63,401 bases of DNA from Acidimicrobiales bacterium. GTDB taxonomy: Bacteria; Actinomycetota; Acidimicrobiia; Acidimicrobiales; SZUA-35. The stretch is taken from the NCBI GenBank assembly GCA_013003535.1, contig JABDIY010000104.1, positions 1 through 63,401 of the forward strand, read 5' to 3'. The translations under genes and the position numbers were made by a program. Below, in pieces: positions 8,779 to 16,879 of this stretch (its first letter is position 1; each line of letters begins with the position of its first letter). The notes below the pieces were generated by a model. It worked only from the letters and a program-made list of their open reading frames with translations, did no database searches and was not told the origin of the DNA.

Positions 8779-10325
8779 CAGCCCGCTACCTCCGCTGGAG
8801 AAGCCCCGACATCGTCATCGGCAGAAACGCCGGCCATGGCCAGTCCGATCTGTTCGATCGTGAGGTCATCGGTACGGCCTTGCAAGGCGATTTGACCCCG
8901 GTAGAGCACGGCAACGCGGTCGGCCAAGCTACGGACCTCGTCGAGGTCTTCTGAAATGATCAATACGGCGGCACCCCGTTCCCGGGCTTCGTGCAGGAGA
9001 CCACGGACGAACTCTGCCGCGCCGATATCGAGACCTCGGGTGGGGCTGGAGACGATGATGACCTGCGGTCCATCCTCGGTCCCGAGGCTTGCCAACTCCC
9101 TGGCCAGCAGCACCTTCTGGGAGTTTCCGCCCGAGAGCAAGCGGGCATGAGCTTCGGTTCCCGGCGTCTTGATCTCGTAGTCGGTGATGGCCTGACCCAC
9201 CTCGCGACGGGCCCCTTTGCGATCCACCAAAAACTTGCGTGGACGGGTGAGCAACATATTGTCGGTGAGGCTGAGACCCGGCACCAGACCGGTGCCCAAG
9301 CGGTCCTCGGGCACGAACGCCAGGCCGGCGTTCCGAGCGGCCAGCGGTCCGTGGTTGGTGACGCTGGAGCCGTTCACAGCTACGGATCCGGCATCACAGC
9401 CATCGATTCCGGCCAGCAGCCGAGCGAGCGGGCGTTGGCCGTTCCCGGCCACACCGGCAATGCCCAGAATCTCACCTCTGCGAAGGGTGATGTCTACATC
9501 ATCAACCGCATTCTGGCCGTCGATAGACAACGTGAGTCCCCGACACTCCAGCAGAACGTCAGCCTGCCCCGATTTGGCGGTGGCCCGGCGCGTCTCGGAC
9601 TCAACAGGTCGGCCGACCATGAGCTCGGCCAGATGACGTTGATCTGTATCCGCAGTTGCGACCTCCCCGGTCACGCGCCCCGCTCGCATCACCGTCACTC
9701 GGTCACTGATGCTCATCACCTCACCGAGCTTGTGACTGATGAAAACGATGGCTTTGCCGGCCGCGGTCATGGCGTTCACCGTGATGAACAACGCCTCAAC
9801 CTCTTTGGGGGTGAGCACTGCGGTTGGTTCATCCAGCAGCAGCACCTCGGCGTCTCGATAGAGCATCTTCACGATCTCGACGCGTTGACGTTGACCGACG
9901 GTCAAGTCGGCGATCCGGGCCCGAGGATCTATGGGAAGTCCGAACCGTTCGCCGATCTCGGCCACCCTGGTTTCGACCACAGACTGATCGATCAGGCGCG
10001 GTTGATCAGGGTCACCCAAAATCACGTTTTCGGCAACGGTGAAACGATCCACCAGACGGAAATGCTGGTGGACCATGCCGATCCCCTGGGCCAGGCCATC
10101 CCGCGGGCTGCGGAGAAGAGTTGGCTCGCCGTTGCGCTCAACATGGCCCTCGTCGGGCTGGTAGAGCCCACACAACATGGCAGCCAGCGTGGACTTGCCG
10201 GCACCGTTTTCCCCCAGAATCGTGTGGACCTCACCGGCGAAAACGGTGAAGTCCACGGCGTCGTTGGCCAACACACCCGGGAATCGCTTGGTCGCAGCGA
10301 CCGCGGCGATGGCCGGCGTGGTCAC
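8778..10325 (-). CDS. ABC transporter ATPase with two nucleotide-binding domains
   Basis: 515 residues with two ABC domains in one chain. The first has Walker A GENGAGKS, a Q-loop HQHFRLV, the signature LTVGQRQRVEI and Walker B LLLDEPTAVL. The second has a degenerate Walker A (GVAGNGQRPLA), signature LLSGGNSQKVLLAREL and a weak Walker B (IIVSSPTRGLD). This layout matches NupO/YufO and sugar ATPases in which the second site is impaired. GTG 10325 is chosen because it lies 35 bases after the binding-protein stop; a longer reading into that gene adds nothing conserved. It energises the two permeases encoded downstream. Confidence 0.92.
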   Translation of the reverse strand: MTTPAIAAVAATKRFPGVLANDAVDFTVFAGEVHTILGENGAGKSTLAAMLCGLYQPDEGHVERNGEPTLLRSPRDGLAQGIGMVHQHFRLVDRFTVAENVILGDPDQPRLIDQSVVETRVAEIGERFGLPIDPRARIADLTVGQRQRVEIVKMLYRDAEVLLLDEPTAVLTPKEVEALFITVNAMTAAGKAIVFISHKLGEVMSISDRVTVMRAGRVTGEVATADTDQRHLAELMVGRPVESETRRATAKSGQADVLLECRGLTLSIDGQNAVDDVDITLRRGEILGIAGVAGNGQRPLARLLAGIDGCDAGSVAVNGSSVTNHGPLAARNAGLAFVPEDRLGTGLVPGLSLTDNMLLTRPRKFLVDRKGARREVGQAITDYEIKTPGTEAHARLLSGGNSQKVLLARELASLGTEDGPQVIIVSSPTRGLDIGAAEFVRGLLHEARERGAAVLIISEDLDEVRSLADRVAVLYRGQIALQGRTDDLTIEQIGLAMAGVSADDDVGASPAEVAG

Positions 10326-10359
10326 AACCGGTCCATCGCTTCGGAGTGGAACACCGCTG

Positions 10360-11529
10360 TTAGCCAGCCGGAGAGCCGACGACGCCCTCGACGAAGTAAT
10401 CCATGCCGAGCAGCGTTCCGAGGTCGGGGGTTTCACCGGCGGCCACCATTTCGGTCCCAGACTGATCGTTCACAGGACCGGTGAAGGGAGCGAACGTTCC
10501 AGCGATGATCTCGGCCTTCACGGCTTCGATCTGGTCCCGAACATCCTGTGGCACCGTGTCGGACACTTCGGACAGGGTGACCATTCCGTCGGCCATGTTG
10601 CCGTAGTACTGATCCGAAGTCCACGAGCCTGCCCTTACGTCTTCGACGGCCTGGGTGTAGAAGGGACCCCAGTCCCAAACCGGGGCGGTGAGCCAGGCGT
10701 CGGGGGCGAAGCGGGACATGTCGTCGTTGTAGCCGAGCCAATACGCCCCAACCGCGGTAGCGGCCTCACCGGCTGAGGCGGTGTCCTGATGCTGGGCCAC
10801 TACGTCGGCGCCGCCGGAAAGCACCGCCTCTGCGGCTTCTTTCTCCACGACCGGATCAAACCAGGTGGAGGTCCAGACCACGTCAACCGTGACGTCAGGA
10901 TTCACCCGTTGGGCACCCAAGGTGAAGGCGTTGATGCCGCGCAACACCTCGGGGATAGGGAAGGCGGCGATGTAGCCGATCTTGTTGGTTTCGGTCACGG
11001 CGCCAGCGGCCATGCCGGACAGGTATCGAGCCTCTTCAGCTGCGCCGAAGTAGGTGCCCATGTTGTCGGAAGTCTTGAAGCCCGTTGCGTGTTCGAATTT
11101 CACGTCGGGGAATTTTTCCGACACTGCGAGCATCTGATCCATATAGCCGAACGACGTGCCGAAGATGATGTCGTTACCTTCTCGTGCGAGGCGTTCGAAC
11201 ACCGCTTCGGACTCGGCCCCCTCGGGGACGTTTTCCAGGAAGCTGGTCTCCACGCAGTCGCCGAGGCTGGCCTCGAGAGCTTGCCGGCCGTCATCGTGGC
11301 GCTTGGTCCAGCCGGCGTCACCGACTGGGCCGATGTAGACGAACGCCGCTTTCGTGGGCTCACCATCACAGCCCGAAGCGCCGTCATCTCCGGCCTCGGT
11401 GGTTTCACTGCTACTGCCGCAAGCTGCTGCAATCAAGGCCAGAACGGCGAGAAGAGCGGCGATTTGGCTCCACGGGCGGCGATGGGATTGCCTGCGGTGG
11501 AACGGGCGGCGGTAATCGGGTGTGGTCAT
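10360..11529 (-). CDS. BMP-family solute-binding lipoprotein
   Basis: 389 residues. ATG 11529 follows an AGAGGAGAG ribosome site. A basic N terminus and hydrophobic helix end in a lipobox at Cys37 (IAAACGSS), so the protein should be lipid-anchored outside the membrane. The mature part carries BMP-family features: AAFVYIGPVGDAGWT, the GTSFGYMDQML strand and loop, and VVAQHQDT in the ligand cleft. BMP proteins such as PnrA/Med bind purine nucleosides; here nucleoside or a related ligand is inferred. It is the first gene of the importer operon ending at 6722. Confidence 0.92.
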   Translation of the reverse strand: MTTPDYRRPFHRRQSHRRPWSQIAALLAVLALIAAACGSSSETTEAGDDGASGCDGEPTKAAFVYIGPVGDAGWTKRHDDGRQALEASLGDCVETSFLENVPEGAESEAVFERLAREGNDIIFGTSFGYMDQMLAVSEKFPDVKFEHATGFKTSDNMGTYFGAAEEARYLSGMAAGAVTETNKIGYIAAFPIPEVLRGINAFTLGAQRVNPDVTVDVVWTSTWFDPVVEKEAAEAVLSGGADVVAQHQDTASAGEAATAVGAYWLGYNDDMSRFAPDAWLTAPVWDWGPFYTQAVEDVRAGSWTSDQYYGNMADGMVTLSEVSDTVPQDVRDQIEAVKAEIIAGTFAPFTGPVNDQSGTEMVAAGETPDLGTLLGMDYFVEGVVGSPAG

Positions 11530-11673
11530 CGGTTCTCTCCTCTGTGGCGGGGCTTTGTATGTGCGCGCAGCGCCTTGAACAGTTCTCCGTTCACGCCCCT
11601 GGTGCATCAAGAATCTAACCGCGAACAGTGAGCTGTGCGAAAAGAACGAAAAGTTGAAACACACCGTTCATGC

Positions 11674-11715
11674 ACCCCGGTGTTCCCGGGCAACAACCAC
11701 CCGCACACCGGGTGA
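11674..11715 (-). terminator. Imperfect hairpin downstream of the phosphatase operon
   Basis: CACCCCGGTGT (11674-11684) can pair with ACACCGGGTG (11706-11715) with one bulged base; a shorter inner stem (CGGG/CCCG) can also form. It lies 34 bases beyond the stop at 11749 and upstream of the BMP gene at 11529. No T run follows. It overlaps the intergenic element described at 11683-11703. Confidence 0.3.
11683..11703 (-). repeat. Intergenic element, copy A
   Basis: On the plus strand this reads GTTCCCGGGC, two variable bases (AA), then CAACCACCC. A copy identical at 19 of 21 positions is at 18706-18726, and similarity extends about ten bases leftward. This copy lies between the end of the phosphatase operon and the start of the BMP operon, about 155 bases 5' of the BMP ATG. 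Confidence 0.5.
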
Positions 11716-11748
11716 TCAGCACCCCGTTCGTCACGGCGCGGGAACGGA

Positions 11749-13491
11749 TCAGGGTGTGGAGAAGGAATACTCCATTAGCGTGCGGTTGTCCCAGGTGAAC
11801 CCGGTGATCGTGGCCGTGATGCTGTCTCCGCTGTCTTCTATTTCCAGGGTGCCGTAATGCCCGCCGCCAGGCACTGTTCCCTCGCTGTATGGTCCACCTT
11901 TGATCGATCCCAGCCGATCCAGCGCGGCAGCATTGAACAGCGGGAAGCCCGGGCCGGGGGTGTCGCTGTAGTTGGTGTTGGTCCCGTCATCGACAGCCAC
12001 CATGTGCGCGTCGCCGCTCACCATGAGGAGGTTGTCGATGTTGTTGTTGGCGATGTGGTTTGCCAGCTCGGCCCGTTCCACCGCATACCCACCCCAGTGA
12101 TCGGCACCATCTTGGGCAGTGGCGATCCACGGCACCGGATTCAACCACACCACCAGTTCATGGGTCTGTGACGCAGCGAGGATCTCGTTCTTGAACCATT
12201 CCTTCTGCTCAAAACCCAACATGCTGGGGGCGTCCTCGTTCTCATCGTTGTCCAGGTTCCGGGCTGAGCGGGCGTCGGTGAGGATGTATCGAACGCGGCC
12301 TGCGGAGAACGCTTGGTACACCGCCGTCTCATCGCCGGACAGGTCATAGCTGGGGACGTATTCTCGGTAGGCAGCCATGGCCGCTCGCCGGCTGGGTGAA
12401 GACCCGTCGGCGTCATTTCCTCCATAGTCATGGTCATCCCACATGTAGGCGATGGCGGTGGATCGATACAGGGCAGACTGGGCTGGCATCGACAGCGTGA
12501 GATCCATGACCTCCTGATAGCGAACGATGTCGTTCCTGCCGTTGTCGCCGTAGTGCAGGTCGCCGGCGATCAGATACAGGAGCGGATCGGCTTGGCGGAT
12601 CGAATCGAACACGGCGCCGTTCGATCCCACGCGAGCGCACGCCCCGATCGCCACCACATAGGACACCGGTCCGGTGGGGAAGGTCCGGAACGTCCCGGCT
12701 CTTACGGTGTCCAACTCACCGTCCAGTTCAACGGCGTAGTGGTAGCGAGTGTCTGGAGCCAGCTCGGTGAGGTCGAAACCGATAACTCGCCCGGATATGT
12801 CTCGGGCGTCGAACCAGCGTGCGCTCCCAAGTCCGACGTCCTCGGAGACCGCGATTCTGGCGGTGGTGAAATCTCTACCCGGCGTGGCCCGGATTTCGGC
12901 CGAGTCAGCCGTGACGGCACCGGCCCAGATCCACTCCAATGCACTGTCTGGCAACGGTGGTTCCACCGACTCGGGGTGGGTGGGACCCCAGTAGTAGTCG
13001 TACACCAGATAGCCGGTGAAATATCCCGCGGCCGCAGCCACCAACGACACTGCCAACCCTATTCCCGCGGCGCGGGCCGAGACTTGGCTCGCTGCATAAA
13101 TGAGCCAAAGAGCCCCCGGCGCCGCCAGCGCCGCAACCACTACCACGGCATGACTCGCGACAAGTTGATTGGTTGCAAATGCGATCAAAGCAGCCGCTGC
13201 AAACGCTGCCAGAACACCACCCACCAGCTCCCAGCGAAGCGCAACCACGAATGCGACACCGAAGAAAACAGTGAAGATCGGCCGCACGCTCACGTCGAAC
13301 GCCGCACCACCCGGCTTGTAGTCCAGCCACCCAAACCGGGTGCCTAACAGACTCAGGGCGATGGCCAATGTTCCAAGGACCAGAGCAACCCAACGGATCT
13401 GAGACACCATTCGATCCGGCAGCTCGAGGAGGTGGGTCACCTCCGGGGCCGGCTGGTTCATGAGCGTCTTCGGTTCCATCGGCAACGGCAC
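11749..13491 (-). CDS. PhoD-like phosphatase with N-terminal membrane domain
   Basis: 580 residues. Residues about 30-165 contain about five membrane helices, ending near a YDYYWGPTHPE segment. From about residue 190 an N-terminal beta domain and a metallophosphatase domain follow: AGDLHYGDNG, MWDDHDYGGND and the SGDAHM motif, which match PhoD/alkaline phosphatase D metal ligands. The catalytic domain should face outside. The usual Tat signal of PhoD is absent, and membrane helices replace it. ATG 13491 is 5 bases after the PPK2 stop; ATG 13479 is an alternative. It is the last gene of the six-gene operon starting at 18606. Role by family: phosphodiester or phosphomonoester hydrolysis for phosphate scavenging. 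Confidence 0.87.
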   Translation of the reverse strand: MPLPMEPKTLMNQPAPEVTHLLELPDRMVSQIRWVALVLGTLAIALSLLGTRFGWLDYKPGGAAFDVSVRPIFTVFFGVAFVVALRWELVGGVLAAFAAAALIAFATNQLVASHAVVVVAALAAPGALWLIYAASQVSARAAGIGLAVSLVAAAAGYFTGYLVYDYYWGPTHPESVEPPLPDSALEWIWAGAVTADSAEIRATPGRDFTTARIAVSEDVGLGSARWFDARDISGRVIGFDLTELAPDTRYHYAVELDGELDTVRAGTFRTFPTGPVSYVVAIGACARVGSNGAVFDSIRQADPLLYLIAGDLHYGDNGRNDIVRYQEVMDLTLSMPAQSALYRSTAIAYMWDDHDYGGNDADGSSPSRRAAMAAYREYVPSYDLSGDETAVYQAFSAGRVRYILTDARSARNLDNDENEDAPSMLGFEQKEWFKNEILAASQTHELVVWLNPVPWIATAQDGADHWGGYAVERAELANHIANNNIDNLLMVSGDAHMVAVDDGTNTNYSDTPGPGFPLFNAAALDRLGSIKGGPYSEGTVPGGGHYGTLEIEDSGDSITATITGFTWDNRTLMEYSFSTP

Positions 13492-13496
13492 AGCTA

Positions 13497-14339
13497 CTAG
13501 TGTGGCGGCGCCAGTCGACTCCGAAGTTCCTCCAGGTCAAATGTCGGCTGAGGGTAGGTTGGGCCCATGTCATCGATGGTGGCGATAATCAGGTGCCCGA
13601 TCACCCAGTTTCGGTACCACTTGTGGTCAGCAGGAATGACATACCAGGGCGCGTAGTCGGTGCTCGTCTGACCAACGACGTGGCTATACGCGGCCTGGAA
13701 TTCGTTCCATGACTTCCGTGTCTCCAAATCTGATTCAGCGAACTTCCACCGCTTGTCGTCCCGGCGGAGTCTGCGCAAGAACCGTTCCCGCTGCTCGTCG
13801 AACGAAATGTGCAGGAGGCACTTGATGATGGTGGTTCCGCCGTTCACCAGCTCTTCCTCGAAGGCGTTGATCTCGTTCATGCGCTCGGCGATCTCAGCTT
13901 CGTCCAACGTGCCGAGCGCCTGGGGAACCAGAACGTCTTCGTAGTGGGAGCGGTCGAAGACGCCCAGTTGCCCCGGGGCTGGCAGCTCATTTCGATATCG
14001 CCAGAGGAAATGGTGATCGAGTTCCTCTTTCGTCGGTTCCTTGAACGATGCGGTCCGCACGCCCGCGGGGTTCATGGCGATCACCACGTGCTTGATTGTT
14101 CCGTTCTTCCCCGAGCAATCCAAGCCCTGCAACACCAGCAAGATTGAGCGCTCCTCCTCGGCATACAACAGCTCGTGCCGGTCGAACAAATCGTCCTGCA
14201 TTTGGCCATCCACATAGTCTTTGGCGTCAGATTTGGATTCGACGAACGGAGTGTCCGTCGTGGAGTAGCCAGCCATGTTGACAGCGCCGTCTACCGGCCG
14301 TGCCTGCAATGCCTCTCGAAGCTCGCTGATCGTTGGCAC
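13497..14339 (-). CDS. ppk2: Polyphosphate kinase 2 family protein
   Basis: 280 residues. Walker A-like GLDCSGKNG at about 72-80, Walker B-like GVFDRSHYEDVL at about 126-137, and the lid region FLRRLRRDDKRWKF identify the PPK2 family, cytosolic enzymes that phosphorylate nucleotides at the expense of polyphosphate or the reverse. Subclass (NDP- or NMP-kinase) cannot be read safely. The GTG at 14339 shares one base with the TAG of the preceding gene (TAGTG), so translation is coupled. It sits between a lipid kinase and a PhoD-like phosphatase, a context of phosphate storage and turnover. Confidence 0.93.
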   Translation of the reverse strand: MPTISELREALQARPVDGAVNMAGYSTTDTPFVESKSDAKDYVDGQMQDDLFDRHELLYAEEERSILLVLQGLDCSGKNGTIKHVVIAMNPAGVRTASFKEPTKEELDHHFLWRYRNELPAPGQLGVFDRSHYEDVLVPQALGTLDEAEIAERMNEINAFEEELVNGGTTIIKCLLHISFDEQRERFLRRLRRDDKRWKFAESDLETRKSWNEFQAAYSHVVGQTSTDYAPWYVIPADHKWYRNWVIGHLIIATIDDMGPTYPQPTFDLEELRSRLAPPH

Positions 14340-15223
14340 TAGCTAATCCCTTCATCGTTGGTGGGGCCGGGCAGTCGGATCGAAATTGCGTCGGGCAGGA
14401 CCGAGATGTCCAGCCGTCGCGTGGGGTCGCGATCCTCACCGTCCAGTTCATAAGGACGCGGCTGGCGGTGCTCCACGAGAATTTCACGACCATGAGTACG
14501 CCGAGCAAGCTCGAGCGGAAGCGGTTTGTGACGAAAGAGGCGCCACGCCACCGTGAGCCATTCGCGGATCTTGGTGGGCGACATGACCGCCACATCCAGT
14601 AGACCGTCATCAGGTTCGGCGTCGGGGAAGACGTCGATGCCTCCCGTGATCGTCCCGAAGTTGCCGACCAACACCATGGAGGTTCGCCCCTGAAACCATG
14701 ATTTCCCGTCTACCTCCACCGTGGTGTGAACCAGATCGGTGCGGAGGTTCTTGGCGCCGGAGATGACATAGGCGATCGTTCCCAACCGGGACTTCACCTT
14801 GTCGCTGGCGTCGCGGATCATGAGGGCGTCGAACCCCGAACCGGCCATGACTGCAAACGTTTCACCATTGATCTGGCCGAGGTCAATTCGTTTGCTGTCA
14901 CCACGGCCCGCACTGTTCGCAGCGTCCATACCGTCAGTAATCGACAGATTGTGGGCCAGGAGGTTCCCTGTTCCCAACGGCACGATTCCCAATGAGGTAT
15001 CAGAGTCGGTCAGCCCTTCGAGGCAGGATCGCACGGTTCCGTCGCCGCCACAGGCAATCACTACAGTTGCTCCGTTCGCCACCGCCTTCGCGGCCTGCCC
15101 AGCCCCGGGGTCCTGGGGCGAAGTCTCCACCAACTCGGTGTCGGCACCAAGAGCCGCCTTGAGCTCGTCCTCATCGGGGGCACTTCCGCTGGCGGGGTTC
15201 CAAATGGCCACCCGGTGCCTCAT
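14339..15223 (-). CDS. Diacylglycerol kinase-like lipid kinase
   Basis: 294 residues. The N-terminal domain carries the nucleotide-binding motif VIACGGDGTV and the following GIVPLGTGN, both diagnostic of the DAGK catalytic domain; the C-terminal beta domain holds GSGFDALMI and LLDVAVM. The family phosphorylates diacylglycerol or similar lipids at the membrane surface. ATG 15223 overlaps the TGA of the PAP2 gene (ATGA, 15220-15223). Kinase and phosphatase side by side could form a phosphatidate/diacylglycerol cycle; that is inference from the pairing. Confidence 0.92.
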   Translation of the reverse strand: MRHRVAIWNPASGSAPDEDELKAALGADTELVETSPQDPGAGQAAKAVANGATVVIACGGDGTVRSCLEGLTDSDTSLGIVPLGTGNLLAHNLSITDGMDAANSAGRGDSKRIDLGQINGETFAVMAGSGFDALMIRDASDKVKSRLGTIAYVISGAKNLRTDLVHTTVEVDGKSWFQGRTSMVLVGNFGTITGGIDVFPDAEPDDGLLDVAVMSPTKIREWLTVAWRLFRHKPLPLELARRTHGREILVEHRQPRPYELDGEDRDPTRRLDISVLPDAISIRLPGPTNDEGIS

Positions 15224-16038
15224 CGGACCATCTCCGGATCGAGAGTTTCGGCATGCTGGTGTAGGCGGGGTGGTTCGTCGCTCCCCAGTGCATCGTTGGG
15301 TCGGCCGAACAGTCGCACACCGATCCATACCGATACCAGACCCAGAACAATGCCGGCCGAGACATCGCTCAGGAAATGCATCCCCTGATACATGCGAGCC
15401 CAGGCCACGGTGAGGGCAACCACCACGCTCGCAGCTACCGCCAGTGCCCGAGCCCAGACTGCCTTGGTGTGCCAGAACACGATGACGGCCAACGCCGAGT
15501 AGACGGTGGCCGCCGCCACGTGACCGGACGGGAACGACGTTGCAACCGGCGACTCCAACAGTCGGTCGACATCGGGTCGTGGACGACCCACAATCGTGCT
15601 GGAGGTCGCATAAACGCTGGCTTCGAAGATAAGCGTGAACCCGACCAGCGCCGCCTCATGCCAGCGGCGCCACCGCCACAACATGACACCAGCTATGACC
15701 AGTGAGGCGGCGATCTTCACGTACGTGTCTGCCATGAAAGCACCCCAATGCGCGAGGTCGTTGTTTCTTTCGGTTCGCCCATCGGCCAGGCTCTGAGCCA
15801 ATTCGTTGTCGAACTCGGTTATCGCATTGGGAGCGAACCAGTCCGACAGGGCTAACCCGACCACGGAGTACAGCGCCACCAGGGTCACGAACGCCCCGGC
15901 GATCCACCGCCAATGCTCCCGGTGGAGTGGCCAGGTTGTCTTCAGGAACGAGAGCCCTTCGGGATGGGTACGGTCACGGTCTACAGTTCTGCGCCGAAAC
16001 CCCGTCCGGTCGGTGGTGTCAAAATACGAGTCAGTCAT
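15220..16038 (-). CDS. PAP2-family membrane phosphatase
   Basis: 272 residues with five to six membrane helices after a charged N terminus. PAP2 motifs are present: VGRPRPDVDRL (motif 1 region, RP present), SFPSGH (motif 2) and ARMYQGMHFLSDV (motif 3, with A in place of the usual S before R). The family dephosphorylates phosphatidate, undecaprenyl pyrophosphate or related lipid phosphates. It overlaps the upstream DUF1206 gene by 8 bases and the downstream lipid kinase by 4, so the gene order is coupled. Confidence 0.92.
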   Translation of the reverse strand: MTDSYFDTTDRTGFRRRTVDRDRTHPEGLSFLKTTWPLHREHWRWIAGAFVTLVALYSVVGLALSDWFAPNAITEFDNELAQSLADGRTERNNDLAHWGAFMADTYVKIAASLVIAGVMLWRWRRWHEAALVGFTLIFEASVYATSSTIVGRPRPDVDRLLESPVATSFPSGHVAAATVYSALAVIVFWHTKAVWARALAVAASVVVALTVAWARMYQGMHFLSDVSAGIVLGLVSVWIGVRLFGRPNDALGSDEPPRLHQHAETLDPEMVR

Positions 16039-16879
16039 TCCGAGGTCCCTCTAGGTCTCGGTGTCGAGCGGATACAACTGCGAAGACCCCGAAGGCGATG
16101 AACCCGAGGCCCACGAGTACGGCCAGCACAGCACCGATGGGGTTGTCGGCGAGTTGACGGATCGAGTCGTCCAGGCCGGCGGCTTCGTCAGGGTCGAACA
16201 ACCACGCCGCTCGGATCAAGAAGAAACCAACGATGCCCATGGACACGCCGCGGGCGATCCAGCCGATCGTGCCCAGACGGTCGATGAGTGTGCCTTCGAT
16301 CCCGTCGTCGCCCGAGATTTGGTCTCGGAAACTTCGGGTCCAACCCTTGTGGGCAAAGGCCAGCCCGACGGCGATTACCCCCAGCCCGGCCAGAATGACC
16401 ATGGTCCGTCCCGCGGTAACAGCCAGGACGTCCTTCACCAATCCTTCGATCATTCGATCCTCTTGTTGCCCTGATCCACTCCCCCGGTTTCGAAGAAACC
16501 CAGCGATGGTGATGAGGAGCGAGAAGTAGATTCCGGCACTGATTGCGTAACCGATCCGATCGAGCAGTGCTCGGCCCGTCCAATCGCCAGGGAGAATTAC
16601 GGTGAAGACCCGCCAGGCGGCATAGAGAAACAATCCAGTTCCGAGCGCAACCAGTAAGAGTCCACCGGCGGGCGTCCCGGCGATCGATTCAATTGCGCCG
16701 GCTTGGTTGGCTTGGCCCGAGCCTCCGCCGATGGCAATGCTTACGAACAACGCGCCGATCAAGCCGTAAACGACGCCTTTGGCTAGCCAGCCTGCCCTTC
16801 CTAACCATTCAAACTTTTCACTGGCCTCTCGAGCCGTTTGTTCCACGCTGTTTCCGTGGCGGGATTGGACCGTTGTCAT
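16031..16879 (-). CDS. DUF1206 membrane protein
   Basis: 282 residues with about six membrane helices arranged as three two-helix repeats. Each repeat starts with a conserved pattern (LGRAGWLAKGVVYGLIG, LDRIGYAISAGIYF, LGTIGWIARGVSMGIVG), the signature of DUF1206. Function is unknown. ATG 16879 overlaps the stop of the PhoD-like gene upstream (16876-16879) and the 3' end overlaps the PAP2 gene. Its place among phosphatases and lipid kinase suggests an accessory role in envelope phosphate or lipid turnover, which is only inference. Confidence 0.9.
   Translation of the reverse strand: MTTVQSRHGNSVEQTAREASEKFEWLGRAGWLAKGVVYGLIGALFVSIAIGGGSGQANQAGAIESIAGTPAGGLLLVALGTGLFLYAAWRVFTVILPGDWTGRALLDRIGYAISAGIYFSLLITIAGFLRNRGSGSGQQEDRMIEGLVKDVLAVTAGRTMVILAGLGVIAVGLAFAHKGWTRSFRDQISGDDGIEGTLIDRLGTIGWIARGVSMGIVGFFLIRAAWLFDPDEAAGLDDSIRQLADNPIGAVLAVLVGLGFIAFGVFAVVSARHRDLEGPRND

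Noticed and set aside
8991-10484. 497-codon plus-strand frame across the ABC ATPase gene
   Set aside because: The opposite strand encodes clear Walker and signature motifs; the plus reading has no recognisable domain and no ribosome site.
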